Positions 8,449 through 17,222 of a stretch of 64,000 nucleotides of DNA are shown here, one piece after another. The first letter of the stretch is position 1, and every line of letters begins with the position of its first letter. The notes beneath the pieces are model-generated. The model was not told where the DNA came from and did not search any database. It saw only the letters and a program-made list of their open reading frames with translations. Location of the stretch: contig NZ_CP042914.1 in NCBI RefSeq assembly GCF_008065135.1, positions 124,001-188,000 on the forward strand, written 5' to 3'. A program made the position numbers and the translations under genes. The stretch comes from Roseimaritima ulvae (GTDB lineage: Bacteria; Planctomycetota; Planctomycetia; Pirellulales; Pirellulaceae).

Positions 8449-10413
8449 ATGTTTAAATCGCCCTTGCTTGTTGCGTTGATTGCCTGCAGCGTCTTTGGGA
8501 CCGCGTCCGCGGTACGGGCCGAATCGCCGGATGCCAAAGAGCCCGAGTCGCCGAAGCATGTTCGCATTCTAACGGTCGGCAACAGTTTCACTCACAACGC
8601 GACGCGATACCTGGATGAAATCGTCGAAGCGGCCGGACACCGGCTGACGCACAAAATGTTGTCGATCGGCGGCTCACCGCTGAAGCTGCACGCGGCCAAA
8701 GCGATGGCGTTTGAGGCGGACCGCGACGACGAGTCCGCACGGTATGGGCGCGGCGAGAGTCTGCAGCAGGCCCTGCAGAGCGAAGATTGGGATTTTGTCA
8801 CCATCCAACAGGTCAGCATCAAAAGCCACGATGTCCAGTCCTATCGACCGTACGCCGGACAGCTGGCCGACATCGTTCATCGCTACGCTCCCGAAGCCAA
8901 GTTGCTGATGCATCAGACCTGGGCGTATCGCAGCGATGATCCGCGATTCCGCAGGTCCAAGCCCGCCGCGGATGAACCGGCCACGCAGCAAGCCATGTAC
9001 GAAGGACTCAGCAAAGCCTACCGCACGATCACCGCGGAACTGTCGGCGGGTCGGATTCCGGTGGGAGACGCGTTTTGGATCGCCGACAACCATCCAAAGT
9101 TTGGCTACCGCGCGGCCAAAGATTTCGATGCCAGCCAATTGGAATCCCCTGCCCTTCCCGATCAAACCCATTCGCTGCATGTTGGTTACCGTTGGAGCGA
9201 ACGCAACGGCACACCGCGGTTGGGCATGGACGGTCATCATGCGAACTTGGCCGGCGAATATCTGGGAGCCTGTGTGTGGTTTGAATGTTTGTTTGGTGAA
9301 AGTCCCGTAGGCAATTCGTTTGTGCCCGCCAAGCTGGATGCGGAATTCGCGGCCCATTTGCAATCGGTCGCTCATCAAGCGGCGCAGCAAGGCGGCGATG
9401 TGGTGCATGGGGTCGTAGCTGCTACGCAGCCCAAGTTCGATGATCCGGATCCGCAGCGGTATCAGTTGCGCGTTCGCGCCAGCGAGATCGACCCGCGAGC
9501 CAAAGAATATCCGGAGATCGGGTTTGCGTTTGGTAGCGACAAGAAACCGACCGACCTGGAGTTCGCTTCGGTCGACACCCGTGTGGCGCCGCAAGGCAAG
9601 TTGGCGATCTGGTTGATGGGACACAACGCCGGATTATTCGAGCGTCTGAACGAGTACGGCATCCACGCCATCGGTGTGCATTACGCTCGCGGCTGGTTCG
9701 GCAAACTGGCTCAACCCAAACCTTCCGATGCCTACGCCCGGGGTCGGATTCGGTTGGAAGCCGCTAGTGGCTTGGATATCAGTGACGAATTGGATCTGCT
9801 GCCACCCGACGGAGCCGCCGAACGGGCGCGGCAGTTGGTGTTATGGTTGAGCAAAGAAAATCCGCAGGGCAACTGGGAACAGTTTTTGGCCGACGATGGT
9901 TCGCGGTTGCGGTGGGACAAAATCATTGTCACGGGGGCCTCTCACGGCAGCACCACCGCGGCCCGGTTTGCCAAGCACCAACGCGTCGACCGTGTGGTCA
10001 TGTTATGCGGACCGCGGGATCAGGATCAGGACTGGCAGGGATTGCCTTCGGCCACGCCGGCCAACCGTTTCTTCGGCTTTACCCATGTGCTCGACGGTGG
10101 CTGGACCGGTGACCACTACTGCCGTTCGTGGGAGCTGTTGGGGCTGCACGCTTTCGGCCCGATCGTCAACATCGACGATGCCCAGCCGCCCTACGAAAAT
10201 TCCCGCCGGCTGATTACCGCCGCGGATGTGGGCGGCGATGCCCGGCGAGCTCATTCCTCGGTGACGCCCGGCGGTTCATCGCCCAAAGCCGCCGACGGAA
10301 GCTTGTTGTTTGATCCCGTCTGGCGGTATTTGTATACCCACGATGTTGATGCCGTCGGCGAGGCGAGCGAGCCGGATCCCGACTGCCAACGCGTACACGT
10401 GCAGTACGAGTAA
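8449..10413 (+). CDS. Two-domain exported hydrolase: DUF4886 (SGNH-like) plus BPSS1187-like alpha/beta hydrolase
   Basis: A 654-residue exported protein. A signal peptide is followed by residues 37-310, which match DUF4886, an SGNH-hydrolase-like family: VRILTVGNSFTHNA with Ser46 as the likely nucleophile, then WDFVTIQQ, then GMDGHHANLAGEY with the late Asp/His pair. Residues 340-654 read as a second hydrolase domain: WLMGHNAGLFERLNEYG, then VTGASHGSTTAARFA (GxSxG) and a late conserved GDH, resembling the BPSS1187 family. Both catalytic serine motifs are intact. The spacer between the domains is short. The substrate is unknown; esterase or deacylase action on polysaccharide or glycoconjugate is plausible. 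Confidence 0.75.
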   Translation: MFKSPLLVALIACSVFGTASAVRAESPDAKEPESPKHVRILTVGNSFTHNATRYLDEIVEAAGHRLTHKMLSIGGSPLKLHAAKAMAFEADRDDESARYGRGESLQQALQSEDWDFVTIQQVSIKSHDVQSYRPYAGQLADIVHRYAPEAKLLMHQTWAYRSDDPRFRRSKPAADEPATQQAMYEGLSKAYRTITAELSAGRIPVGDAFWIADNHPKFGYRAAKDFDASQLESPALPDQTHSLHVGYRWSERNGTPRLGMDGHHANLAGEYLGACVWFECLFGESPVGNSFVPAKLDAEFAAHLQSVAHQAAQQGGDVVHGVVAATQPKFDDPDPQRYQLRVRASEIDPRAKEYPEIGFAFGSDKKPTDLEFASVDTRVAPQGKLAIWLMGHNAGLFERLNEYGIHAIGVHYARGWFGKLAQPKPSDAYARGRIRLEAASGLDISDELDLLPPDGAAERARQLVLWLSKENPQGNWEQFLADDGSRLRWDKIIVTGASHGSTTAARFAKHQRVDRVVMLCGPRDQDQDWQGLPSATPANRFFGFTHVLDGGWTGDHYCRSWELLGLHAFGPIVNIDDAQPPYENSRRLITAADVGGDARRAHSSVTPGGSSPKAADGSLLFDPVWRYLYTHDVDAVGEASEPDPDCQRVHVQYE

Positions 10414-10564
10414 GGGGAAGGTAGTGGGACAATTTGGTTGACTCGCTGCCAGCGGGGGGGTAGAACCAGCTTCTGCGGGATGCCGGTTACGACCCGAGCC
10501 GGCGGTGCCCCGAGATAGCTCGGTGGATGGCCACCGAGTGGAGTCTGGTGTGGGCAGGATCAAA

Positions 10565-11275
10565 ATGCTCTGGGGGGCAACAGCGATGGCCAGTGATGAT
10601 CGTTTTGGCAACAAAATGCGGCCGGCGCTGGAAGTCTTACGGGAAGCCGCTGAATACGCGGCGGATACCGGCAGCGACATCTGGGATTTCGCGGTCTCCA
10701 TTCGCACGCTGGAGAATTTCGGTCTGAATGAATCCGATCTCCGCTGGCTGGTGAAGAAAGACTACGTGCGGCATGCACGTGAAGTCACCCCGCCGGGCGA
10801 CAACGGACGTCAGTTCCGCTCTTCAGGCGATCTCACGTTTTGCAAACGCACCTGTTTTGTATTGACGCAGTCCGGAGCGTCGATGGTCCGCGCTATGCTC
10901 GCCGACAAACCGGCCGCGGTCGATCATGACGGTGTTGAGAGCAACGGGAAGCGGCGGTCCGATTGCCAGGAGCTGCCCCACACCAACGGCTTTCCTCATT
11001 GGGATTCGGAGCGGCGGATCCTGTATGTAGACAAACGAATTGTCAAGCGTTTCAAGTGGCGGGCCACAAATCAAGAAGCCGTGTTAAGCACCTTCCAAGA
11101 GGAAGGCTGGCCACCGCGAGTCGATGATCCACTGCCGCCCCACCCCGAACAGGACTCCAAGCGGCGGCTGAGCGATACCATCAAGTGCCTGAATCACAAA
11201 CAAGCCAACGACCTAATCCGCTTTCACGGCGATGGCACGGGAGAAGGCGTGACCTGGGAACGCACCGACACATAA
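10565..11275 (+). CDS. Conserved hypothetical protein, possibly DNA-binding
   Basis: About 236 residues from ATG 10565 (another ATG at 10586 gives MASDDRFG). I do not recognise the family. The N-terminal half (LEVLREAAEYAADTGSD, then LNESDLRWLVKKDYVRHARE) has the helix pattern of a winged helix. The C-terminal part contains a regular block (EAVLSTFQEEGWPPRVDDP, then LSDTIKCLNHKQ and RFHGDGTGEGV) that looks like a conserved domain. There is no signal peptide or membrane segment. A strong inverted repeat cluster follows the stop codon. Confidence 0.6.
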   Translation: MLWGATAMASDDRFGNKMRPALEVLREAAEYAADTGSDIWDFAVSIRTLENFGLNESDLRWLVKKDYVRHAREVTPPGDNGRQFRSSGDLTFCKRTCFVLTQSGASMVRAMLADKPAAVDHDGVESNGKRRSDCQELPHTNGFPHWDSERRILYVDKRIVKRFKWRATNQEAVLSTFQEEGWPPRVDDPLPPHPEQDSKRRLSDTIKCLNHKQANDLIRFHGDGTGEGVTWERTDT

Positions 11276-11279
11276 AAAA

Positions 11280-11372
11280 GTAGCATGGGCCCCCGGCCCG
11301 TGTAAAAACGTAGCATGGGCCCCCGGGCCCGTGAGCCCAAAAACAACCACACGGGCCGGGGACCCATGCTAC
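11280..11372. repeat. Three-unit GTAGCATGGG repeat forming hairpins
   Basis: Two direct units beginning GTAGCATGGGCCCCC at 11280-11303 and 11310-11333 are followed by an inverted unit ending GACCCATGCTAC at 11350-11372. The outer units can pair into a very GC-rich hairpin between two convergent genes, so it could act as a two-way terminator. The repeats at 29471-29538 end in a similar CATGCTAC block, suggesting a related element. Confidence 0.75.
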
Positions 11373-11393
11373 GTTTTAGCGACCAAACTTCCT

Positions 11394-11666
11394 TCAGTAC
11401 GCTCGGATTTGGCCGGTGACTTCGCCGATCACGGGCGTGCCTTCGACGTCGGAGGGCAAGCTGGAGCGGGTTTGTTCGTTGTCGACGTACACGATAATCG
11501 CGTCCTGTCCGCTGGGCGTTTTGGACATCCCCATGCCGTTAACCCCCGGCCGTTGGCTCAACTGCCGCTCAGCGGCGGCCAGCGACGCTCGGCTTCCCCG
11601 TTGTGCGGTTGGTTGTTCGTCGTCGTCGGGATTATAGGCCATCGCGGCATCTTCATTCAGGCTCAT
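11394..11666 (-). CDS. 90-residue stand-alone homolog of the neighbouring protease's propeptide-like region
   Basis: A 90-residue acidic soluble protein. The frame is open further upstream, but ATG 11666 is chosen because GGGGGAG lies at the right distance. Residues 41-90 (GVNGMGMSKTPSGQDAIIVY onward, ending GEVTGQIRAY) align with residues 101-162 of the protease encoded just upstream (GVQGVGISSV, then ALVLYVES, ending TGRIEAY). The protein therefore consists of a short acidic leader plus the domain that precedes the catalytic part of that protease. By analogy with free propeptide-like inhibitors of other proteases it could be an intramolecular chaperone or an inhibitor; this is inference. 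No signal peptide is seen, as in the protease. Confidence 0.72.
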   Translation of the reverse strand: MSLNEDAAMAYNPDDDEQPTAQRGSRASLAAAERQLSQRPGVNGMGMSKTPSGQDAIIVYVDNEQTRSSLPSDVEGTPVIGEVTGQIRAY

Positions 11667-11726
11667 GGGAACTCCCCCTGGTTTGTGGAACGCAGGCCAA
11701 AACCACCCTCGTCCTGCGGACCGGAG

Positions 11727-11747
11727 GGGAACCCGTTTGCGGTTCCC
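11727..11747 (-). promoter_or_regulatory. Hairpin between protease gene and propeptide-like gene
   Basis: GGGAACC pairs with GGTTCCC around a short loop in the 146-base gap between the two genes. It could attenuate read-through or stabilise the mRNA; no T run follows, so it is not a classical terminator. Confidence 0.3.
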
Positions 11748-11812
11748 TGAAGACTCTGATCCGCAGTTACCATGGTATGGCTGAGGGGACGGGAAATCAA
11801 ATTCGACCGACT

Positions 11813-13015
11813 TTAGGACAGTTCGTAGGGCCGAATGTCCAGGGCCGTGACGACGCGAGAGAAGCGGTTGCAGAATGTCGTCCCGCCGCCACCGGCGAAC
11901 AGCAGACCGACGCAGGGCAACCCCGCTTTCCATTGCCAGACGATGGACCCGGAATCGCCGCCAGCGGAGAAATTGCCGGCGCTGGTTCGTCGCACCGAAA
12001 ACTGGTCTTTGAAATGAGCCACGCCGGCCGAGCCGTAATTCACGTTCACCGAGACCGCGACGGCTTGGATCATGCCCTGGGTCAAGTCCGTCGTGCGGCC
12101 GGTCTTGCCGACCACCATATCGGGTTTAGGTTGCACGACTTGGTTGCCGATCTTGAAATACTTGGCAACCGAGCTGTTTCCGTGGTAGACGTGGTCACGC
12201 CGCACACGATCGGGCCAGCACCAGCCGGTGGCGGCGTCGACGTAATTGCTGGCGCCAGCGGAGAAGTTGATCGGCACGAAGCGTTCCAGGATGGCGATCC
12301 GGTCCGCCGGATTGGAGCCCCCGTCGGCCGCGCCCTGTTGGATGATCGAGTCGCCGAACTTGGCCGAGTTCGAATTGGCCAGCACGTGATTATTGGAGAC
12401 CATCAGCAGGCGTCGCGTACGGTTGCCTCGCAGGCCGCGAGCCCAACCGCCGATGGTCCCGGCGGTAATTTTGAAATGGCCCACCGAAGCGCCGCCGGGC
12501 GCCGGACGGAACTTCGAGCGGTTGGTGGTGTAGGCTTCGATCCGTCCTGTGACCACCACTTCGACCGGCAGTTCATCGCTGGAGGCCGCTTGGATGCCCA
12601 TCGTATCGACCATCTCACGCCGCACTTGTTCCTCATTGGCTTCGCTTTCCACATACAGCACCAAGGCCCGGGGTTGACCGGGCAGCACGCTGGAGATGCC
12701 CACGCCCTGCACGCCCGCGCTATCGATACTGCGAGCGCTGGCCATCGACATGGCGTTGGAGGACGCCGCTTCGACCAACCGTTGTTCGATCTGGCTTTTG
12801 ATCTCCGTCAAACGTTGCGTTTCGGCGCTGGATTCCTGCTCGCCTTCATCGTCCTGCTCGCCCCCGTCTTCGGCTTCGGCCGGAGGCGGCTCGAATTCCG
12901 AACGGCTGTCGCTGGCCCGGTCTTCACTGCCGGGAGGTGCATCGAAATCGCCTAGCTGTTCTCCCGATGCGTTGATTTCAGCGTTTTCATTAAAGTCGTT
13001 GTCGCCGGTGCTCAT
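11813..13015 (-). CDS. Trypsin-like serine protease with N-terminal propeptide-like domain
   Basis: A 400-residue serine endopeptidase of the chymotrypsin fold. Residues 1-65 are acidic and disordered, 66-95 are probably helical, 100-162 form a small alpha/beta domain, and 170-400 are catalytic. Visible catalytic residues are His210 (VSNNHVLA), Asp260 (NYVDAA) and Ser355 (AGGDSGS); GKTGRTTDLTQGMI is a conserved structural block. ATG 13015 follows AAGGGG and is preferred to the adjoining GTG. There is no signal peptide, so it may act in the cytoplasm or leave by an unknown route. The 90-residue gene downstream on the same strand repeats the 100-162 domain. The substrate is unknown. Confidence 0.85.
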   Translation of the reverse strand: MSTGDNDFNENAEINASGEQLGDFDAPPGSEDRASDSRSEFEPPPAEAEDGGEQDDEGEQESSAETQRLTEIKSQIEQRLVEAASSNAMSMASARSIDSAGVQGVGISSVLPGQPRALVLYVESEANEEQVRREMVDTMGIQAASSDELPVEVVVTGRIEAYTTNRSKFRPAPGGASVGHFKITAGTIGGWARGLRGNRTRRLLMVSNNHVLANSNSAKFGDSIIQQGAADGGSNPADRIAILERFVPINFSAGASNYVDAATGWCWPDRVRRDHVYHGNSSVAKYFKIGNQVVQPKPDMVVGKTGRTTDLTQGMIQAVAVSVNVNYGSAGVAHFKDQFSVRRTSAGNFSAGGDSGSIVWQWKAGLPCVGLLFAGGGGTTFCNRFSRVVTALDIRPYELS

Positions 13016-13031
13016 CACGGACCCCTTGAGT

Positions 13032-13041
13032 GTGTATACAC
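13032..13041. promoter_or_regulatory. GTGTATACAC palindrome upstream of the protease gene
   Basis: A perfect 10-base palindrome centred about 21 bases before the protease start codon. It contains a TATACA -10-like sequence on the protease strand and could be an operator or promoter core. No good -35 match at standard spacing was found. Confidence 0.28.
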
Positions 13042-13364
13042 ATTAAAAACCGATGGAATCACAAAACCGGCCGGGTATCCCACCGTGCCCGGCAAACTTT
13101 GATTCTAGCGCAACGCGATGCCGCGGCTACGGAAGCGAAGGGGAAGGCAACCGTAAGGGGAATTCAACCGTAAGGCAGGATCGGATAAAAGCGAGGCGTG
13201 CGGTGACTGTTCACGTCCGCCAAGAGGGACCTCACCCAGCACAATTCTTTTAGCTTTGCTGGTTCGTTGCGTGAGCAGAAGGGTTTTGTTATCACGTAGG
13301 CCTTATCAAGATTAGCTAAGGCGAATCCTTTCACGATTTCTTCACAATACGTCGGAATGCTTTC
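13042..13364. other. Intergenic stretch without a gene
   Basis: Separates the leftward protease gene from the rightward sulfatase gene and should hold both promoters. A short CAACCGTAAGG sequence occurs twice (near 13148 and 13167). No convincing ORF or RNA gene was seen. Confidence 0.5.
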
Positions 13365-15776
13365 ATGAAATATAACAGCCAACAATGGTTCGACTGTGCT
13401 CGCTGGCTCCGATGCCTTTCCCTGCTCGTTGCCGCGACCGTGCTATCCGCGACTGCGGTGGCGGCGGATGAAGCTGACCGTGAGGTGCCAGTAAACCGCC
13501 GAGTGCTGCCGATCGCGGCGCCTTGGCAACCACCGATCAAAGTCTTTGACGCGCGGGACGTGAAAGCTCCTCCGGTGTTTTCCGTTGAAGCGCCCGAGAA
13601 TGCACCCAACGTGGTGATCATCATGATCGATGACCTGGGGTTTGGCGGCACCAGCGCCTTCGGTGGCGTCACGCCCACACCCACCTTTGACCGATTGGCC
13701 AAGAACGGCTTGCGATACAACCACTTCCATTCGTGCGCATTGTGCTCACCCACTCGCCAAGCTTTATTGACCGGGCGCAATCATCATAGCGTCAACATGG
13801 GATCGATCACCGAGTTTGCGACGTCCTTTCCCGGACACACCGGCAAGCTGCCGGACAGCTGTGCCAAGCTGCCCGAAATCCTGCGGCTCAACGGCTATAG
13901 CACGGGCCATTTTGGTAAATGCCACGAGGTGGCGGTCTGGGAGATTAGTCCCAGCGGACCATTGACGCGTTGGCCCACCATGTCGGGGTTCGATAAGTTT
14001 TACGGCTTCCTGGGCGGCGAGACGAATCAGTGGTCGCCTGCCATCTACGACGGCATCACGCCCGTGGACAATCCAGCCAAAGGGGATCCCAATTATCACT
14101 TCATGGAGGACATGACGACGCAGGCCATCAATTGGATCCGCGCCCAGCAGTCGCTCACGCCGGACAAGCCCTTCTTTACCTATTTTGTGCCCGGCGCCAC
14201 GCACGCACCGCACCATGTCCCGGAATCTTATATCGAAAAACACAAAGGCAAATTTGACGCCGGTTGGGACGTGATTCGTAAGCAGATCTTTGAGAACCAA
14301 AAACGTCTGGGAGTGATCCCGGCCGATAGTGTGCTGGCGGATAAACCGCAAGACATCCAAGACTGGGCGGATCTGACGGCTGATGAACAGAAGTTGTTCG
14401 CTCGTCAGGCCGAAGTGTTTGCCGCGTATCTGGACATGGCGGATAGCGAAATCGGCAGGCTGGTCGATGCCATCGACGAGCTCGGTGAGCTGGACGATAC
14501 GATGATCATCTACGTGGCCGGCGACAATGGAACCAGTGCCGAAGGGGGCATGCGAGGTCTGTACAACGAAATGACCTACTTCAACGGCGTTGAAGAAACC
14601 GTCGACGACATGCTCAAACACTACGACGAATGGGGCAGCCCCAGCACCTATCCGCATATGGCGGCTGGTTGGGCCGTGTGTTTCGACTCGCCATTTACTT
14701 GGACCAAGCAAGTGGCATCCAACTATGGCGGCACGCGTCAGGGAATGGTGATCCACTGGCCGGCGGGGATCAAAGCTAAAAACGGGTTGCGGACGCAGTG
14801 GCATCACGTCATCGATCTGGCCCCCACGATCTTGGAAGCCGCCGGTCTGCCGCAGCCGCGGATCGTCAATGGTGTGGGCCAGCGGCCGATGGAAGGCGTC
14901 AGCATGCTGTATTCGTTTGATGGACCCAAAGCCGCTGACCGCCATCTGGTGCAATATTTTGAAATCATGGGAAATCGCGGCGTGTATTACGATGGCTGGT
15001 TCGCCGGCACCGTGCATATGTTCCCCTGGTCGCCGCCGCAAAACACTTTGCAGAACGACGTCTGGGAACTGTATCACGTGGCCGAAGATTTTAGTATGTC
15101 GAACAATCTGGCGGACCAGCATCCCGAAAAATTGAAACAGCTGCAGGAGGTGTTTCTGTCCGAAGCGATCAAGTACAAGGTGTTGCCGATCGACGACCGC
15201 CGCCAGCTGCGGGCCAACGCCGTGCTTGCCGGCCGGCCGACCTTGATGGGGGACCGCAATTCGCTGACCGTCTATGAAGGTCTAGGGTTCCTGCCGGAGA
15301 ACGATTTTATCGACACCAAAAATCGGTCCTTCGAGATCGTCGCGGAAGTCGAAACCCAGGGACAGGACGCCAACGGCGTGTTGGTCAGCCAGGGCGGCCG
15401 CTTCGGGGGTTGGAGCCTGTATGTGAAGGACGGCAAGCCGGTCTACACCTACAACTTCCTGGGCCTGCAAAGTTTCTCCGTGACCGCGGACAAGCCATTG
15501 CCGGCCGGTAAGTCGACCATCAAGCTGGACTTCGCCTACGATGGTCAATCGAGCGATGGCAAGCCCAAGCTGGGCGCTGGCGGCACGGCCACGCTGACCG
15601 TCAACGGCCAACCCGCCGGCTCGGGCAAGGTGGGCAAGACCCAGTTTGCCGTCTGGTCGGCCGATGAAACGGCCAACGTGGGGATCGACCGCGAAACGCC
15701 CGTGTCGCCGGACTACACCGAAGAGTCCAGCAAGTTCACCGGCAAGATCGACAAGATCACCCTAACGGTGAAGTAG
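13365..15776 (+). CDS. Exported arylsulfatase (sulfatase S1 family)
   Basis: An 803-residue enzyme that removes sulfate esters. A signal peptide ends near VAADEAD (about residue 35). The metal-binding motif IIMIDDLGFG is at about 85-94. The catalytic sequence C-S-P-T-R begins at Cys127 and fits the C-x-P-x-R rule for formylglycine conversion, followed by ALLTGRN. Further conserved blocks include GHFGKCHE and VAGDNGTSAEGG. The C-terminal 170 residues (after about 630) form a beta-rich extension with a GGRFGGWSLYVKDG segment, perhaps a carbohydrate-binding or structural module. Such sulfatases are numerous in marine planctomycetes that degrade sulfated algal polysaccharides. No maturase gene is visible in the window. 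Confidence 0.93.
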   Translation: MKYNSQQWFDCARWLRCLSLLVAATVLSATAVAADEADREVPVNRRVLPIAAPWQPPIKVFDARDVKAPPVFSVEAPENAPNVVIIMIDDLGFGGTSAFGGVTPTPTFDRLAKNGLRYNHFHSCALCSPTRQALLTGRNHHSVNMGSITEFATSFPGHTGKLPDSCAKLPEILRLNGYSTGHFGKCHEVAVWEISPSGPLTRWPTMSGFDKFYGFLGGETNQWSPAIYDGITPVDNPAKGDPNYHFMEDMTTQAINWIRAQQSLTPDKPFFTYFVPGATHAPHHVPESYIEKHKGKFDAGWDVIRKQIFENQKRLGVIPADSVLADKPQDIQDWADLTADEQKLFARQAEVFAAYLDMADSEIGRLVDAIDELGELDDTMIIYVAGDNGTSAEGGMRGLYNEMTYFNGVEETVDDMLKHYDEWGSPSTYPHMAAGWAVCFDSPFTWTKQVASNYGGTRQGMVIHWPAGIKAKNGLRTQWHHVIDLAPTILEAAGLPQPRIVNGVGQRPMEGVSMLYSFDGPKAADRHLVQYFEIMGNRGVYYDGWFAGTVHMFPWSPPQNTLQNDVWELYHVAEDFSMSNNLADQHPEKLKQLQEVFLSEAIKYKVLPIDDRRQLRANAVLAGRPTLMGDRNSLTVYEGLGFLPENDFIDTKNRSFEIVAEVETQGQDANGVLVSQGGRFGGWSLYVKDGKPVYTYNFLGLQSFSVTADKPLPAGKSTIKLDFAYDGQSSDGKPKLGAGGTATLTVNGQPAGSGKVGKTQFAVWSADETANVGIDRETPVSPDYTEESSKFTGKIDKITLTVK

Positions 15777-15856
15777 TTCGACAGCCCGCGGGCGCCGCGC
15801 CACCACCGGGCGCGGTGACGACGGCAACCGCCGCGCGGGGACAGACGCCGCGCACA

Positions 15857-16010
15857 CCGCTAGGCACGGAGTGCCGACATAATCTCTGCCGGGGGTGTGA
15901 ACCCCCGGATCTCAGCCAGCATGGCACTCAAGGCCCGGAGGGCCGACACAGTTCTGCCCATGCGCGGCGCCTAAACCCTTTAAGTCGGCCCTCCGGGCCT
16001 AATTCGCCGA
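15857..16010. repeat. Dispersed GGCACGGAGTGCC / GGCCCTCCGGGCC repeat block, copy 1
   Basis: Contains CCGCTAGGCACGGAGTGCC at the left, GGCCCGGAGGGCCGACAC in the middle, GATGCGCGGCGCC-like sequence (ATGCGCGGCGCC), and GTCGGCCCTCCGGGCC at the right. The same parts recur in the same order at 27319-27471. Several sub-elements are themselves palindromic. The remaining spacer from 15777 to 16456 shows no supported gene. Confidence 0.7.
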
Positions 16011-16456
16011 GGGGTTACCTTGCGCTTCGAACTACATGTATGTGGTTAAAGCAGCTGGCATTGGGCTCGCCTTGGAGGAAGCCAGCGACTGTGAGCCTAA
16101 CCCGCTGTGCCACTGACGGACTTGTGGTGACGGTCCCCGGTCGGCCTCTCAAACAACCGCCAAACGATCTAGCCGCTTCATGGTCGTTCTCCTGGCGGGG
16201 CAAGAACGGAGGCCTGACTTTTTCAGGAAACGCTGCGGTTCGGGAATCGTGGTGCTGACTATTGCACTACAATTCAATTCTTTCGTGGGTCTGCAAACCG
16301 AGAGGATATCAACGGATATAGGTTAGCCGATTTTCCGCCGCTAATCGCGATCCTTGATCATGTGGGAGTGGTGCAACGACAATAGTTGTGAGGAGACGTC
16401 CCAGTAACGACCCAGAGTAGTTTCTCGTGTGTCAAAACGCTTTTAAGTAACTAGGA

Positions 16457-17123
16457 ATTAACACGATACGATTCGCGATTTTGGTTTGCCTGTTCTCAGT
16501 CTGGGGCTTGACCACGGCCGGCGATGAGCCCGCCGCGCTCCAGGACGCGGTAGAGATTGTTCTGGAGGAGCCTGCCACAACCGTTGAGGAGGCGTTGGCG
16601 AGACGTGATACGGACGCTGCTGAAATCCAACGGGTTTACGATGACCAGATGAGTGTCATCAACCAAAAAACGGTACAGGCTTTAGATCTCATTGCGAGGC
16701 GTGCCGTGGCTGCTGGCGAAATTGGAGTGGCATCCGAAGCCTGGGAAGCGGTGTTGCAAGTGGAGCCGGAAAACGCCACGGCAAAGAATTTCTTTGTGGC
16801 CATCGGGCAATGGGATGCGATGGAGAGAAAACTGGCCAGAGCGAACCGAGAACCTGAAGCATCGCCTCGTAAGCGGACGCTGCAACGGGTGGAGTTTCGG
16901 TGTGAAGATGGACGGGTGTTCAAAAATTCCCAATGGAATGTGGAGTGACCGGGGCCCCGAGGCAAACAACTACAAAATCGAACTTTACAGAGACGATACA
17001 GGCGTGTTGATTGGTACATCGAAGGATCGTAGCTTGCACTGGCTTCTGCCGACAGGATTTCTATATCAACCCAAACCTGCAAAGACATGGACCTATGGCG
17101 GTTCAGGCTCTTGGGTCAAGTAA
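16457..17123 (+). pseudogene. Broken upstream copy of a tandem paralog pair (exported, unknown function)
   Basis: Reading from 16457 gives (M/I)NTIRFAILVCLFSVWG, a good signal peptide, but the start codon is ATT where the paralog has ATG. The protein runs through EIVLEEPATTVEEALARRD, a helical region and ASEAWEAVLQVEPENATAK, then stops at 16948. A second frame continues NNYKIELYRDDTGVLI to a stop at 17123, and this corresponds to the C-terminal domain of the downstream copy. So the gene has probably lost its start codon and has a +1-type frame change. The family is not recognised; the middle resembles a short TPR-like helical repeat, the end a small beta domain. Confidence 0.65.
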
Positions 17124-17222
17124 TCTGTTGGGTTAAGTAATCGTCAATCTTGCGGCAGATGGCAATGGTCAGGCATCAGGGCGACGGTGACCGCACTACA
17201 ATATTTAGCGTCCTTTCTTTGC

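Noticed and set aside
11667-11933. Longer reading of the 90-residue gene that would overlap the protease gene
   Set aside because: The extra N-terminal codons are antisense-like and not protein-like, and the internal ATG has a strong ribosome site.
11603-12955. Open frame of 450 codons on the plus strand across the protease gene
   Set aside because: It is antisense to a protease with a complete catalytic triad and ribosome site; its translation is rich in Arg, Ala and Gly with no domain, as expected from GC-rich third positions.
13764-15122. Open frame of 452 codons antisense to the sulfatase
   Set aside because: The sulfatase is well supported by its motifs; the opposite frame shows no domain and is a by-product of codon use.
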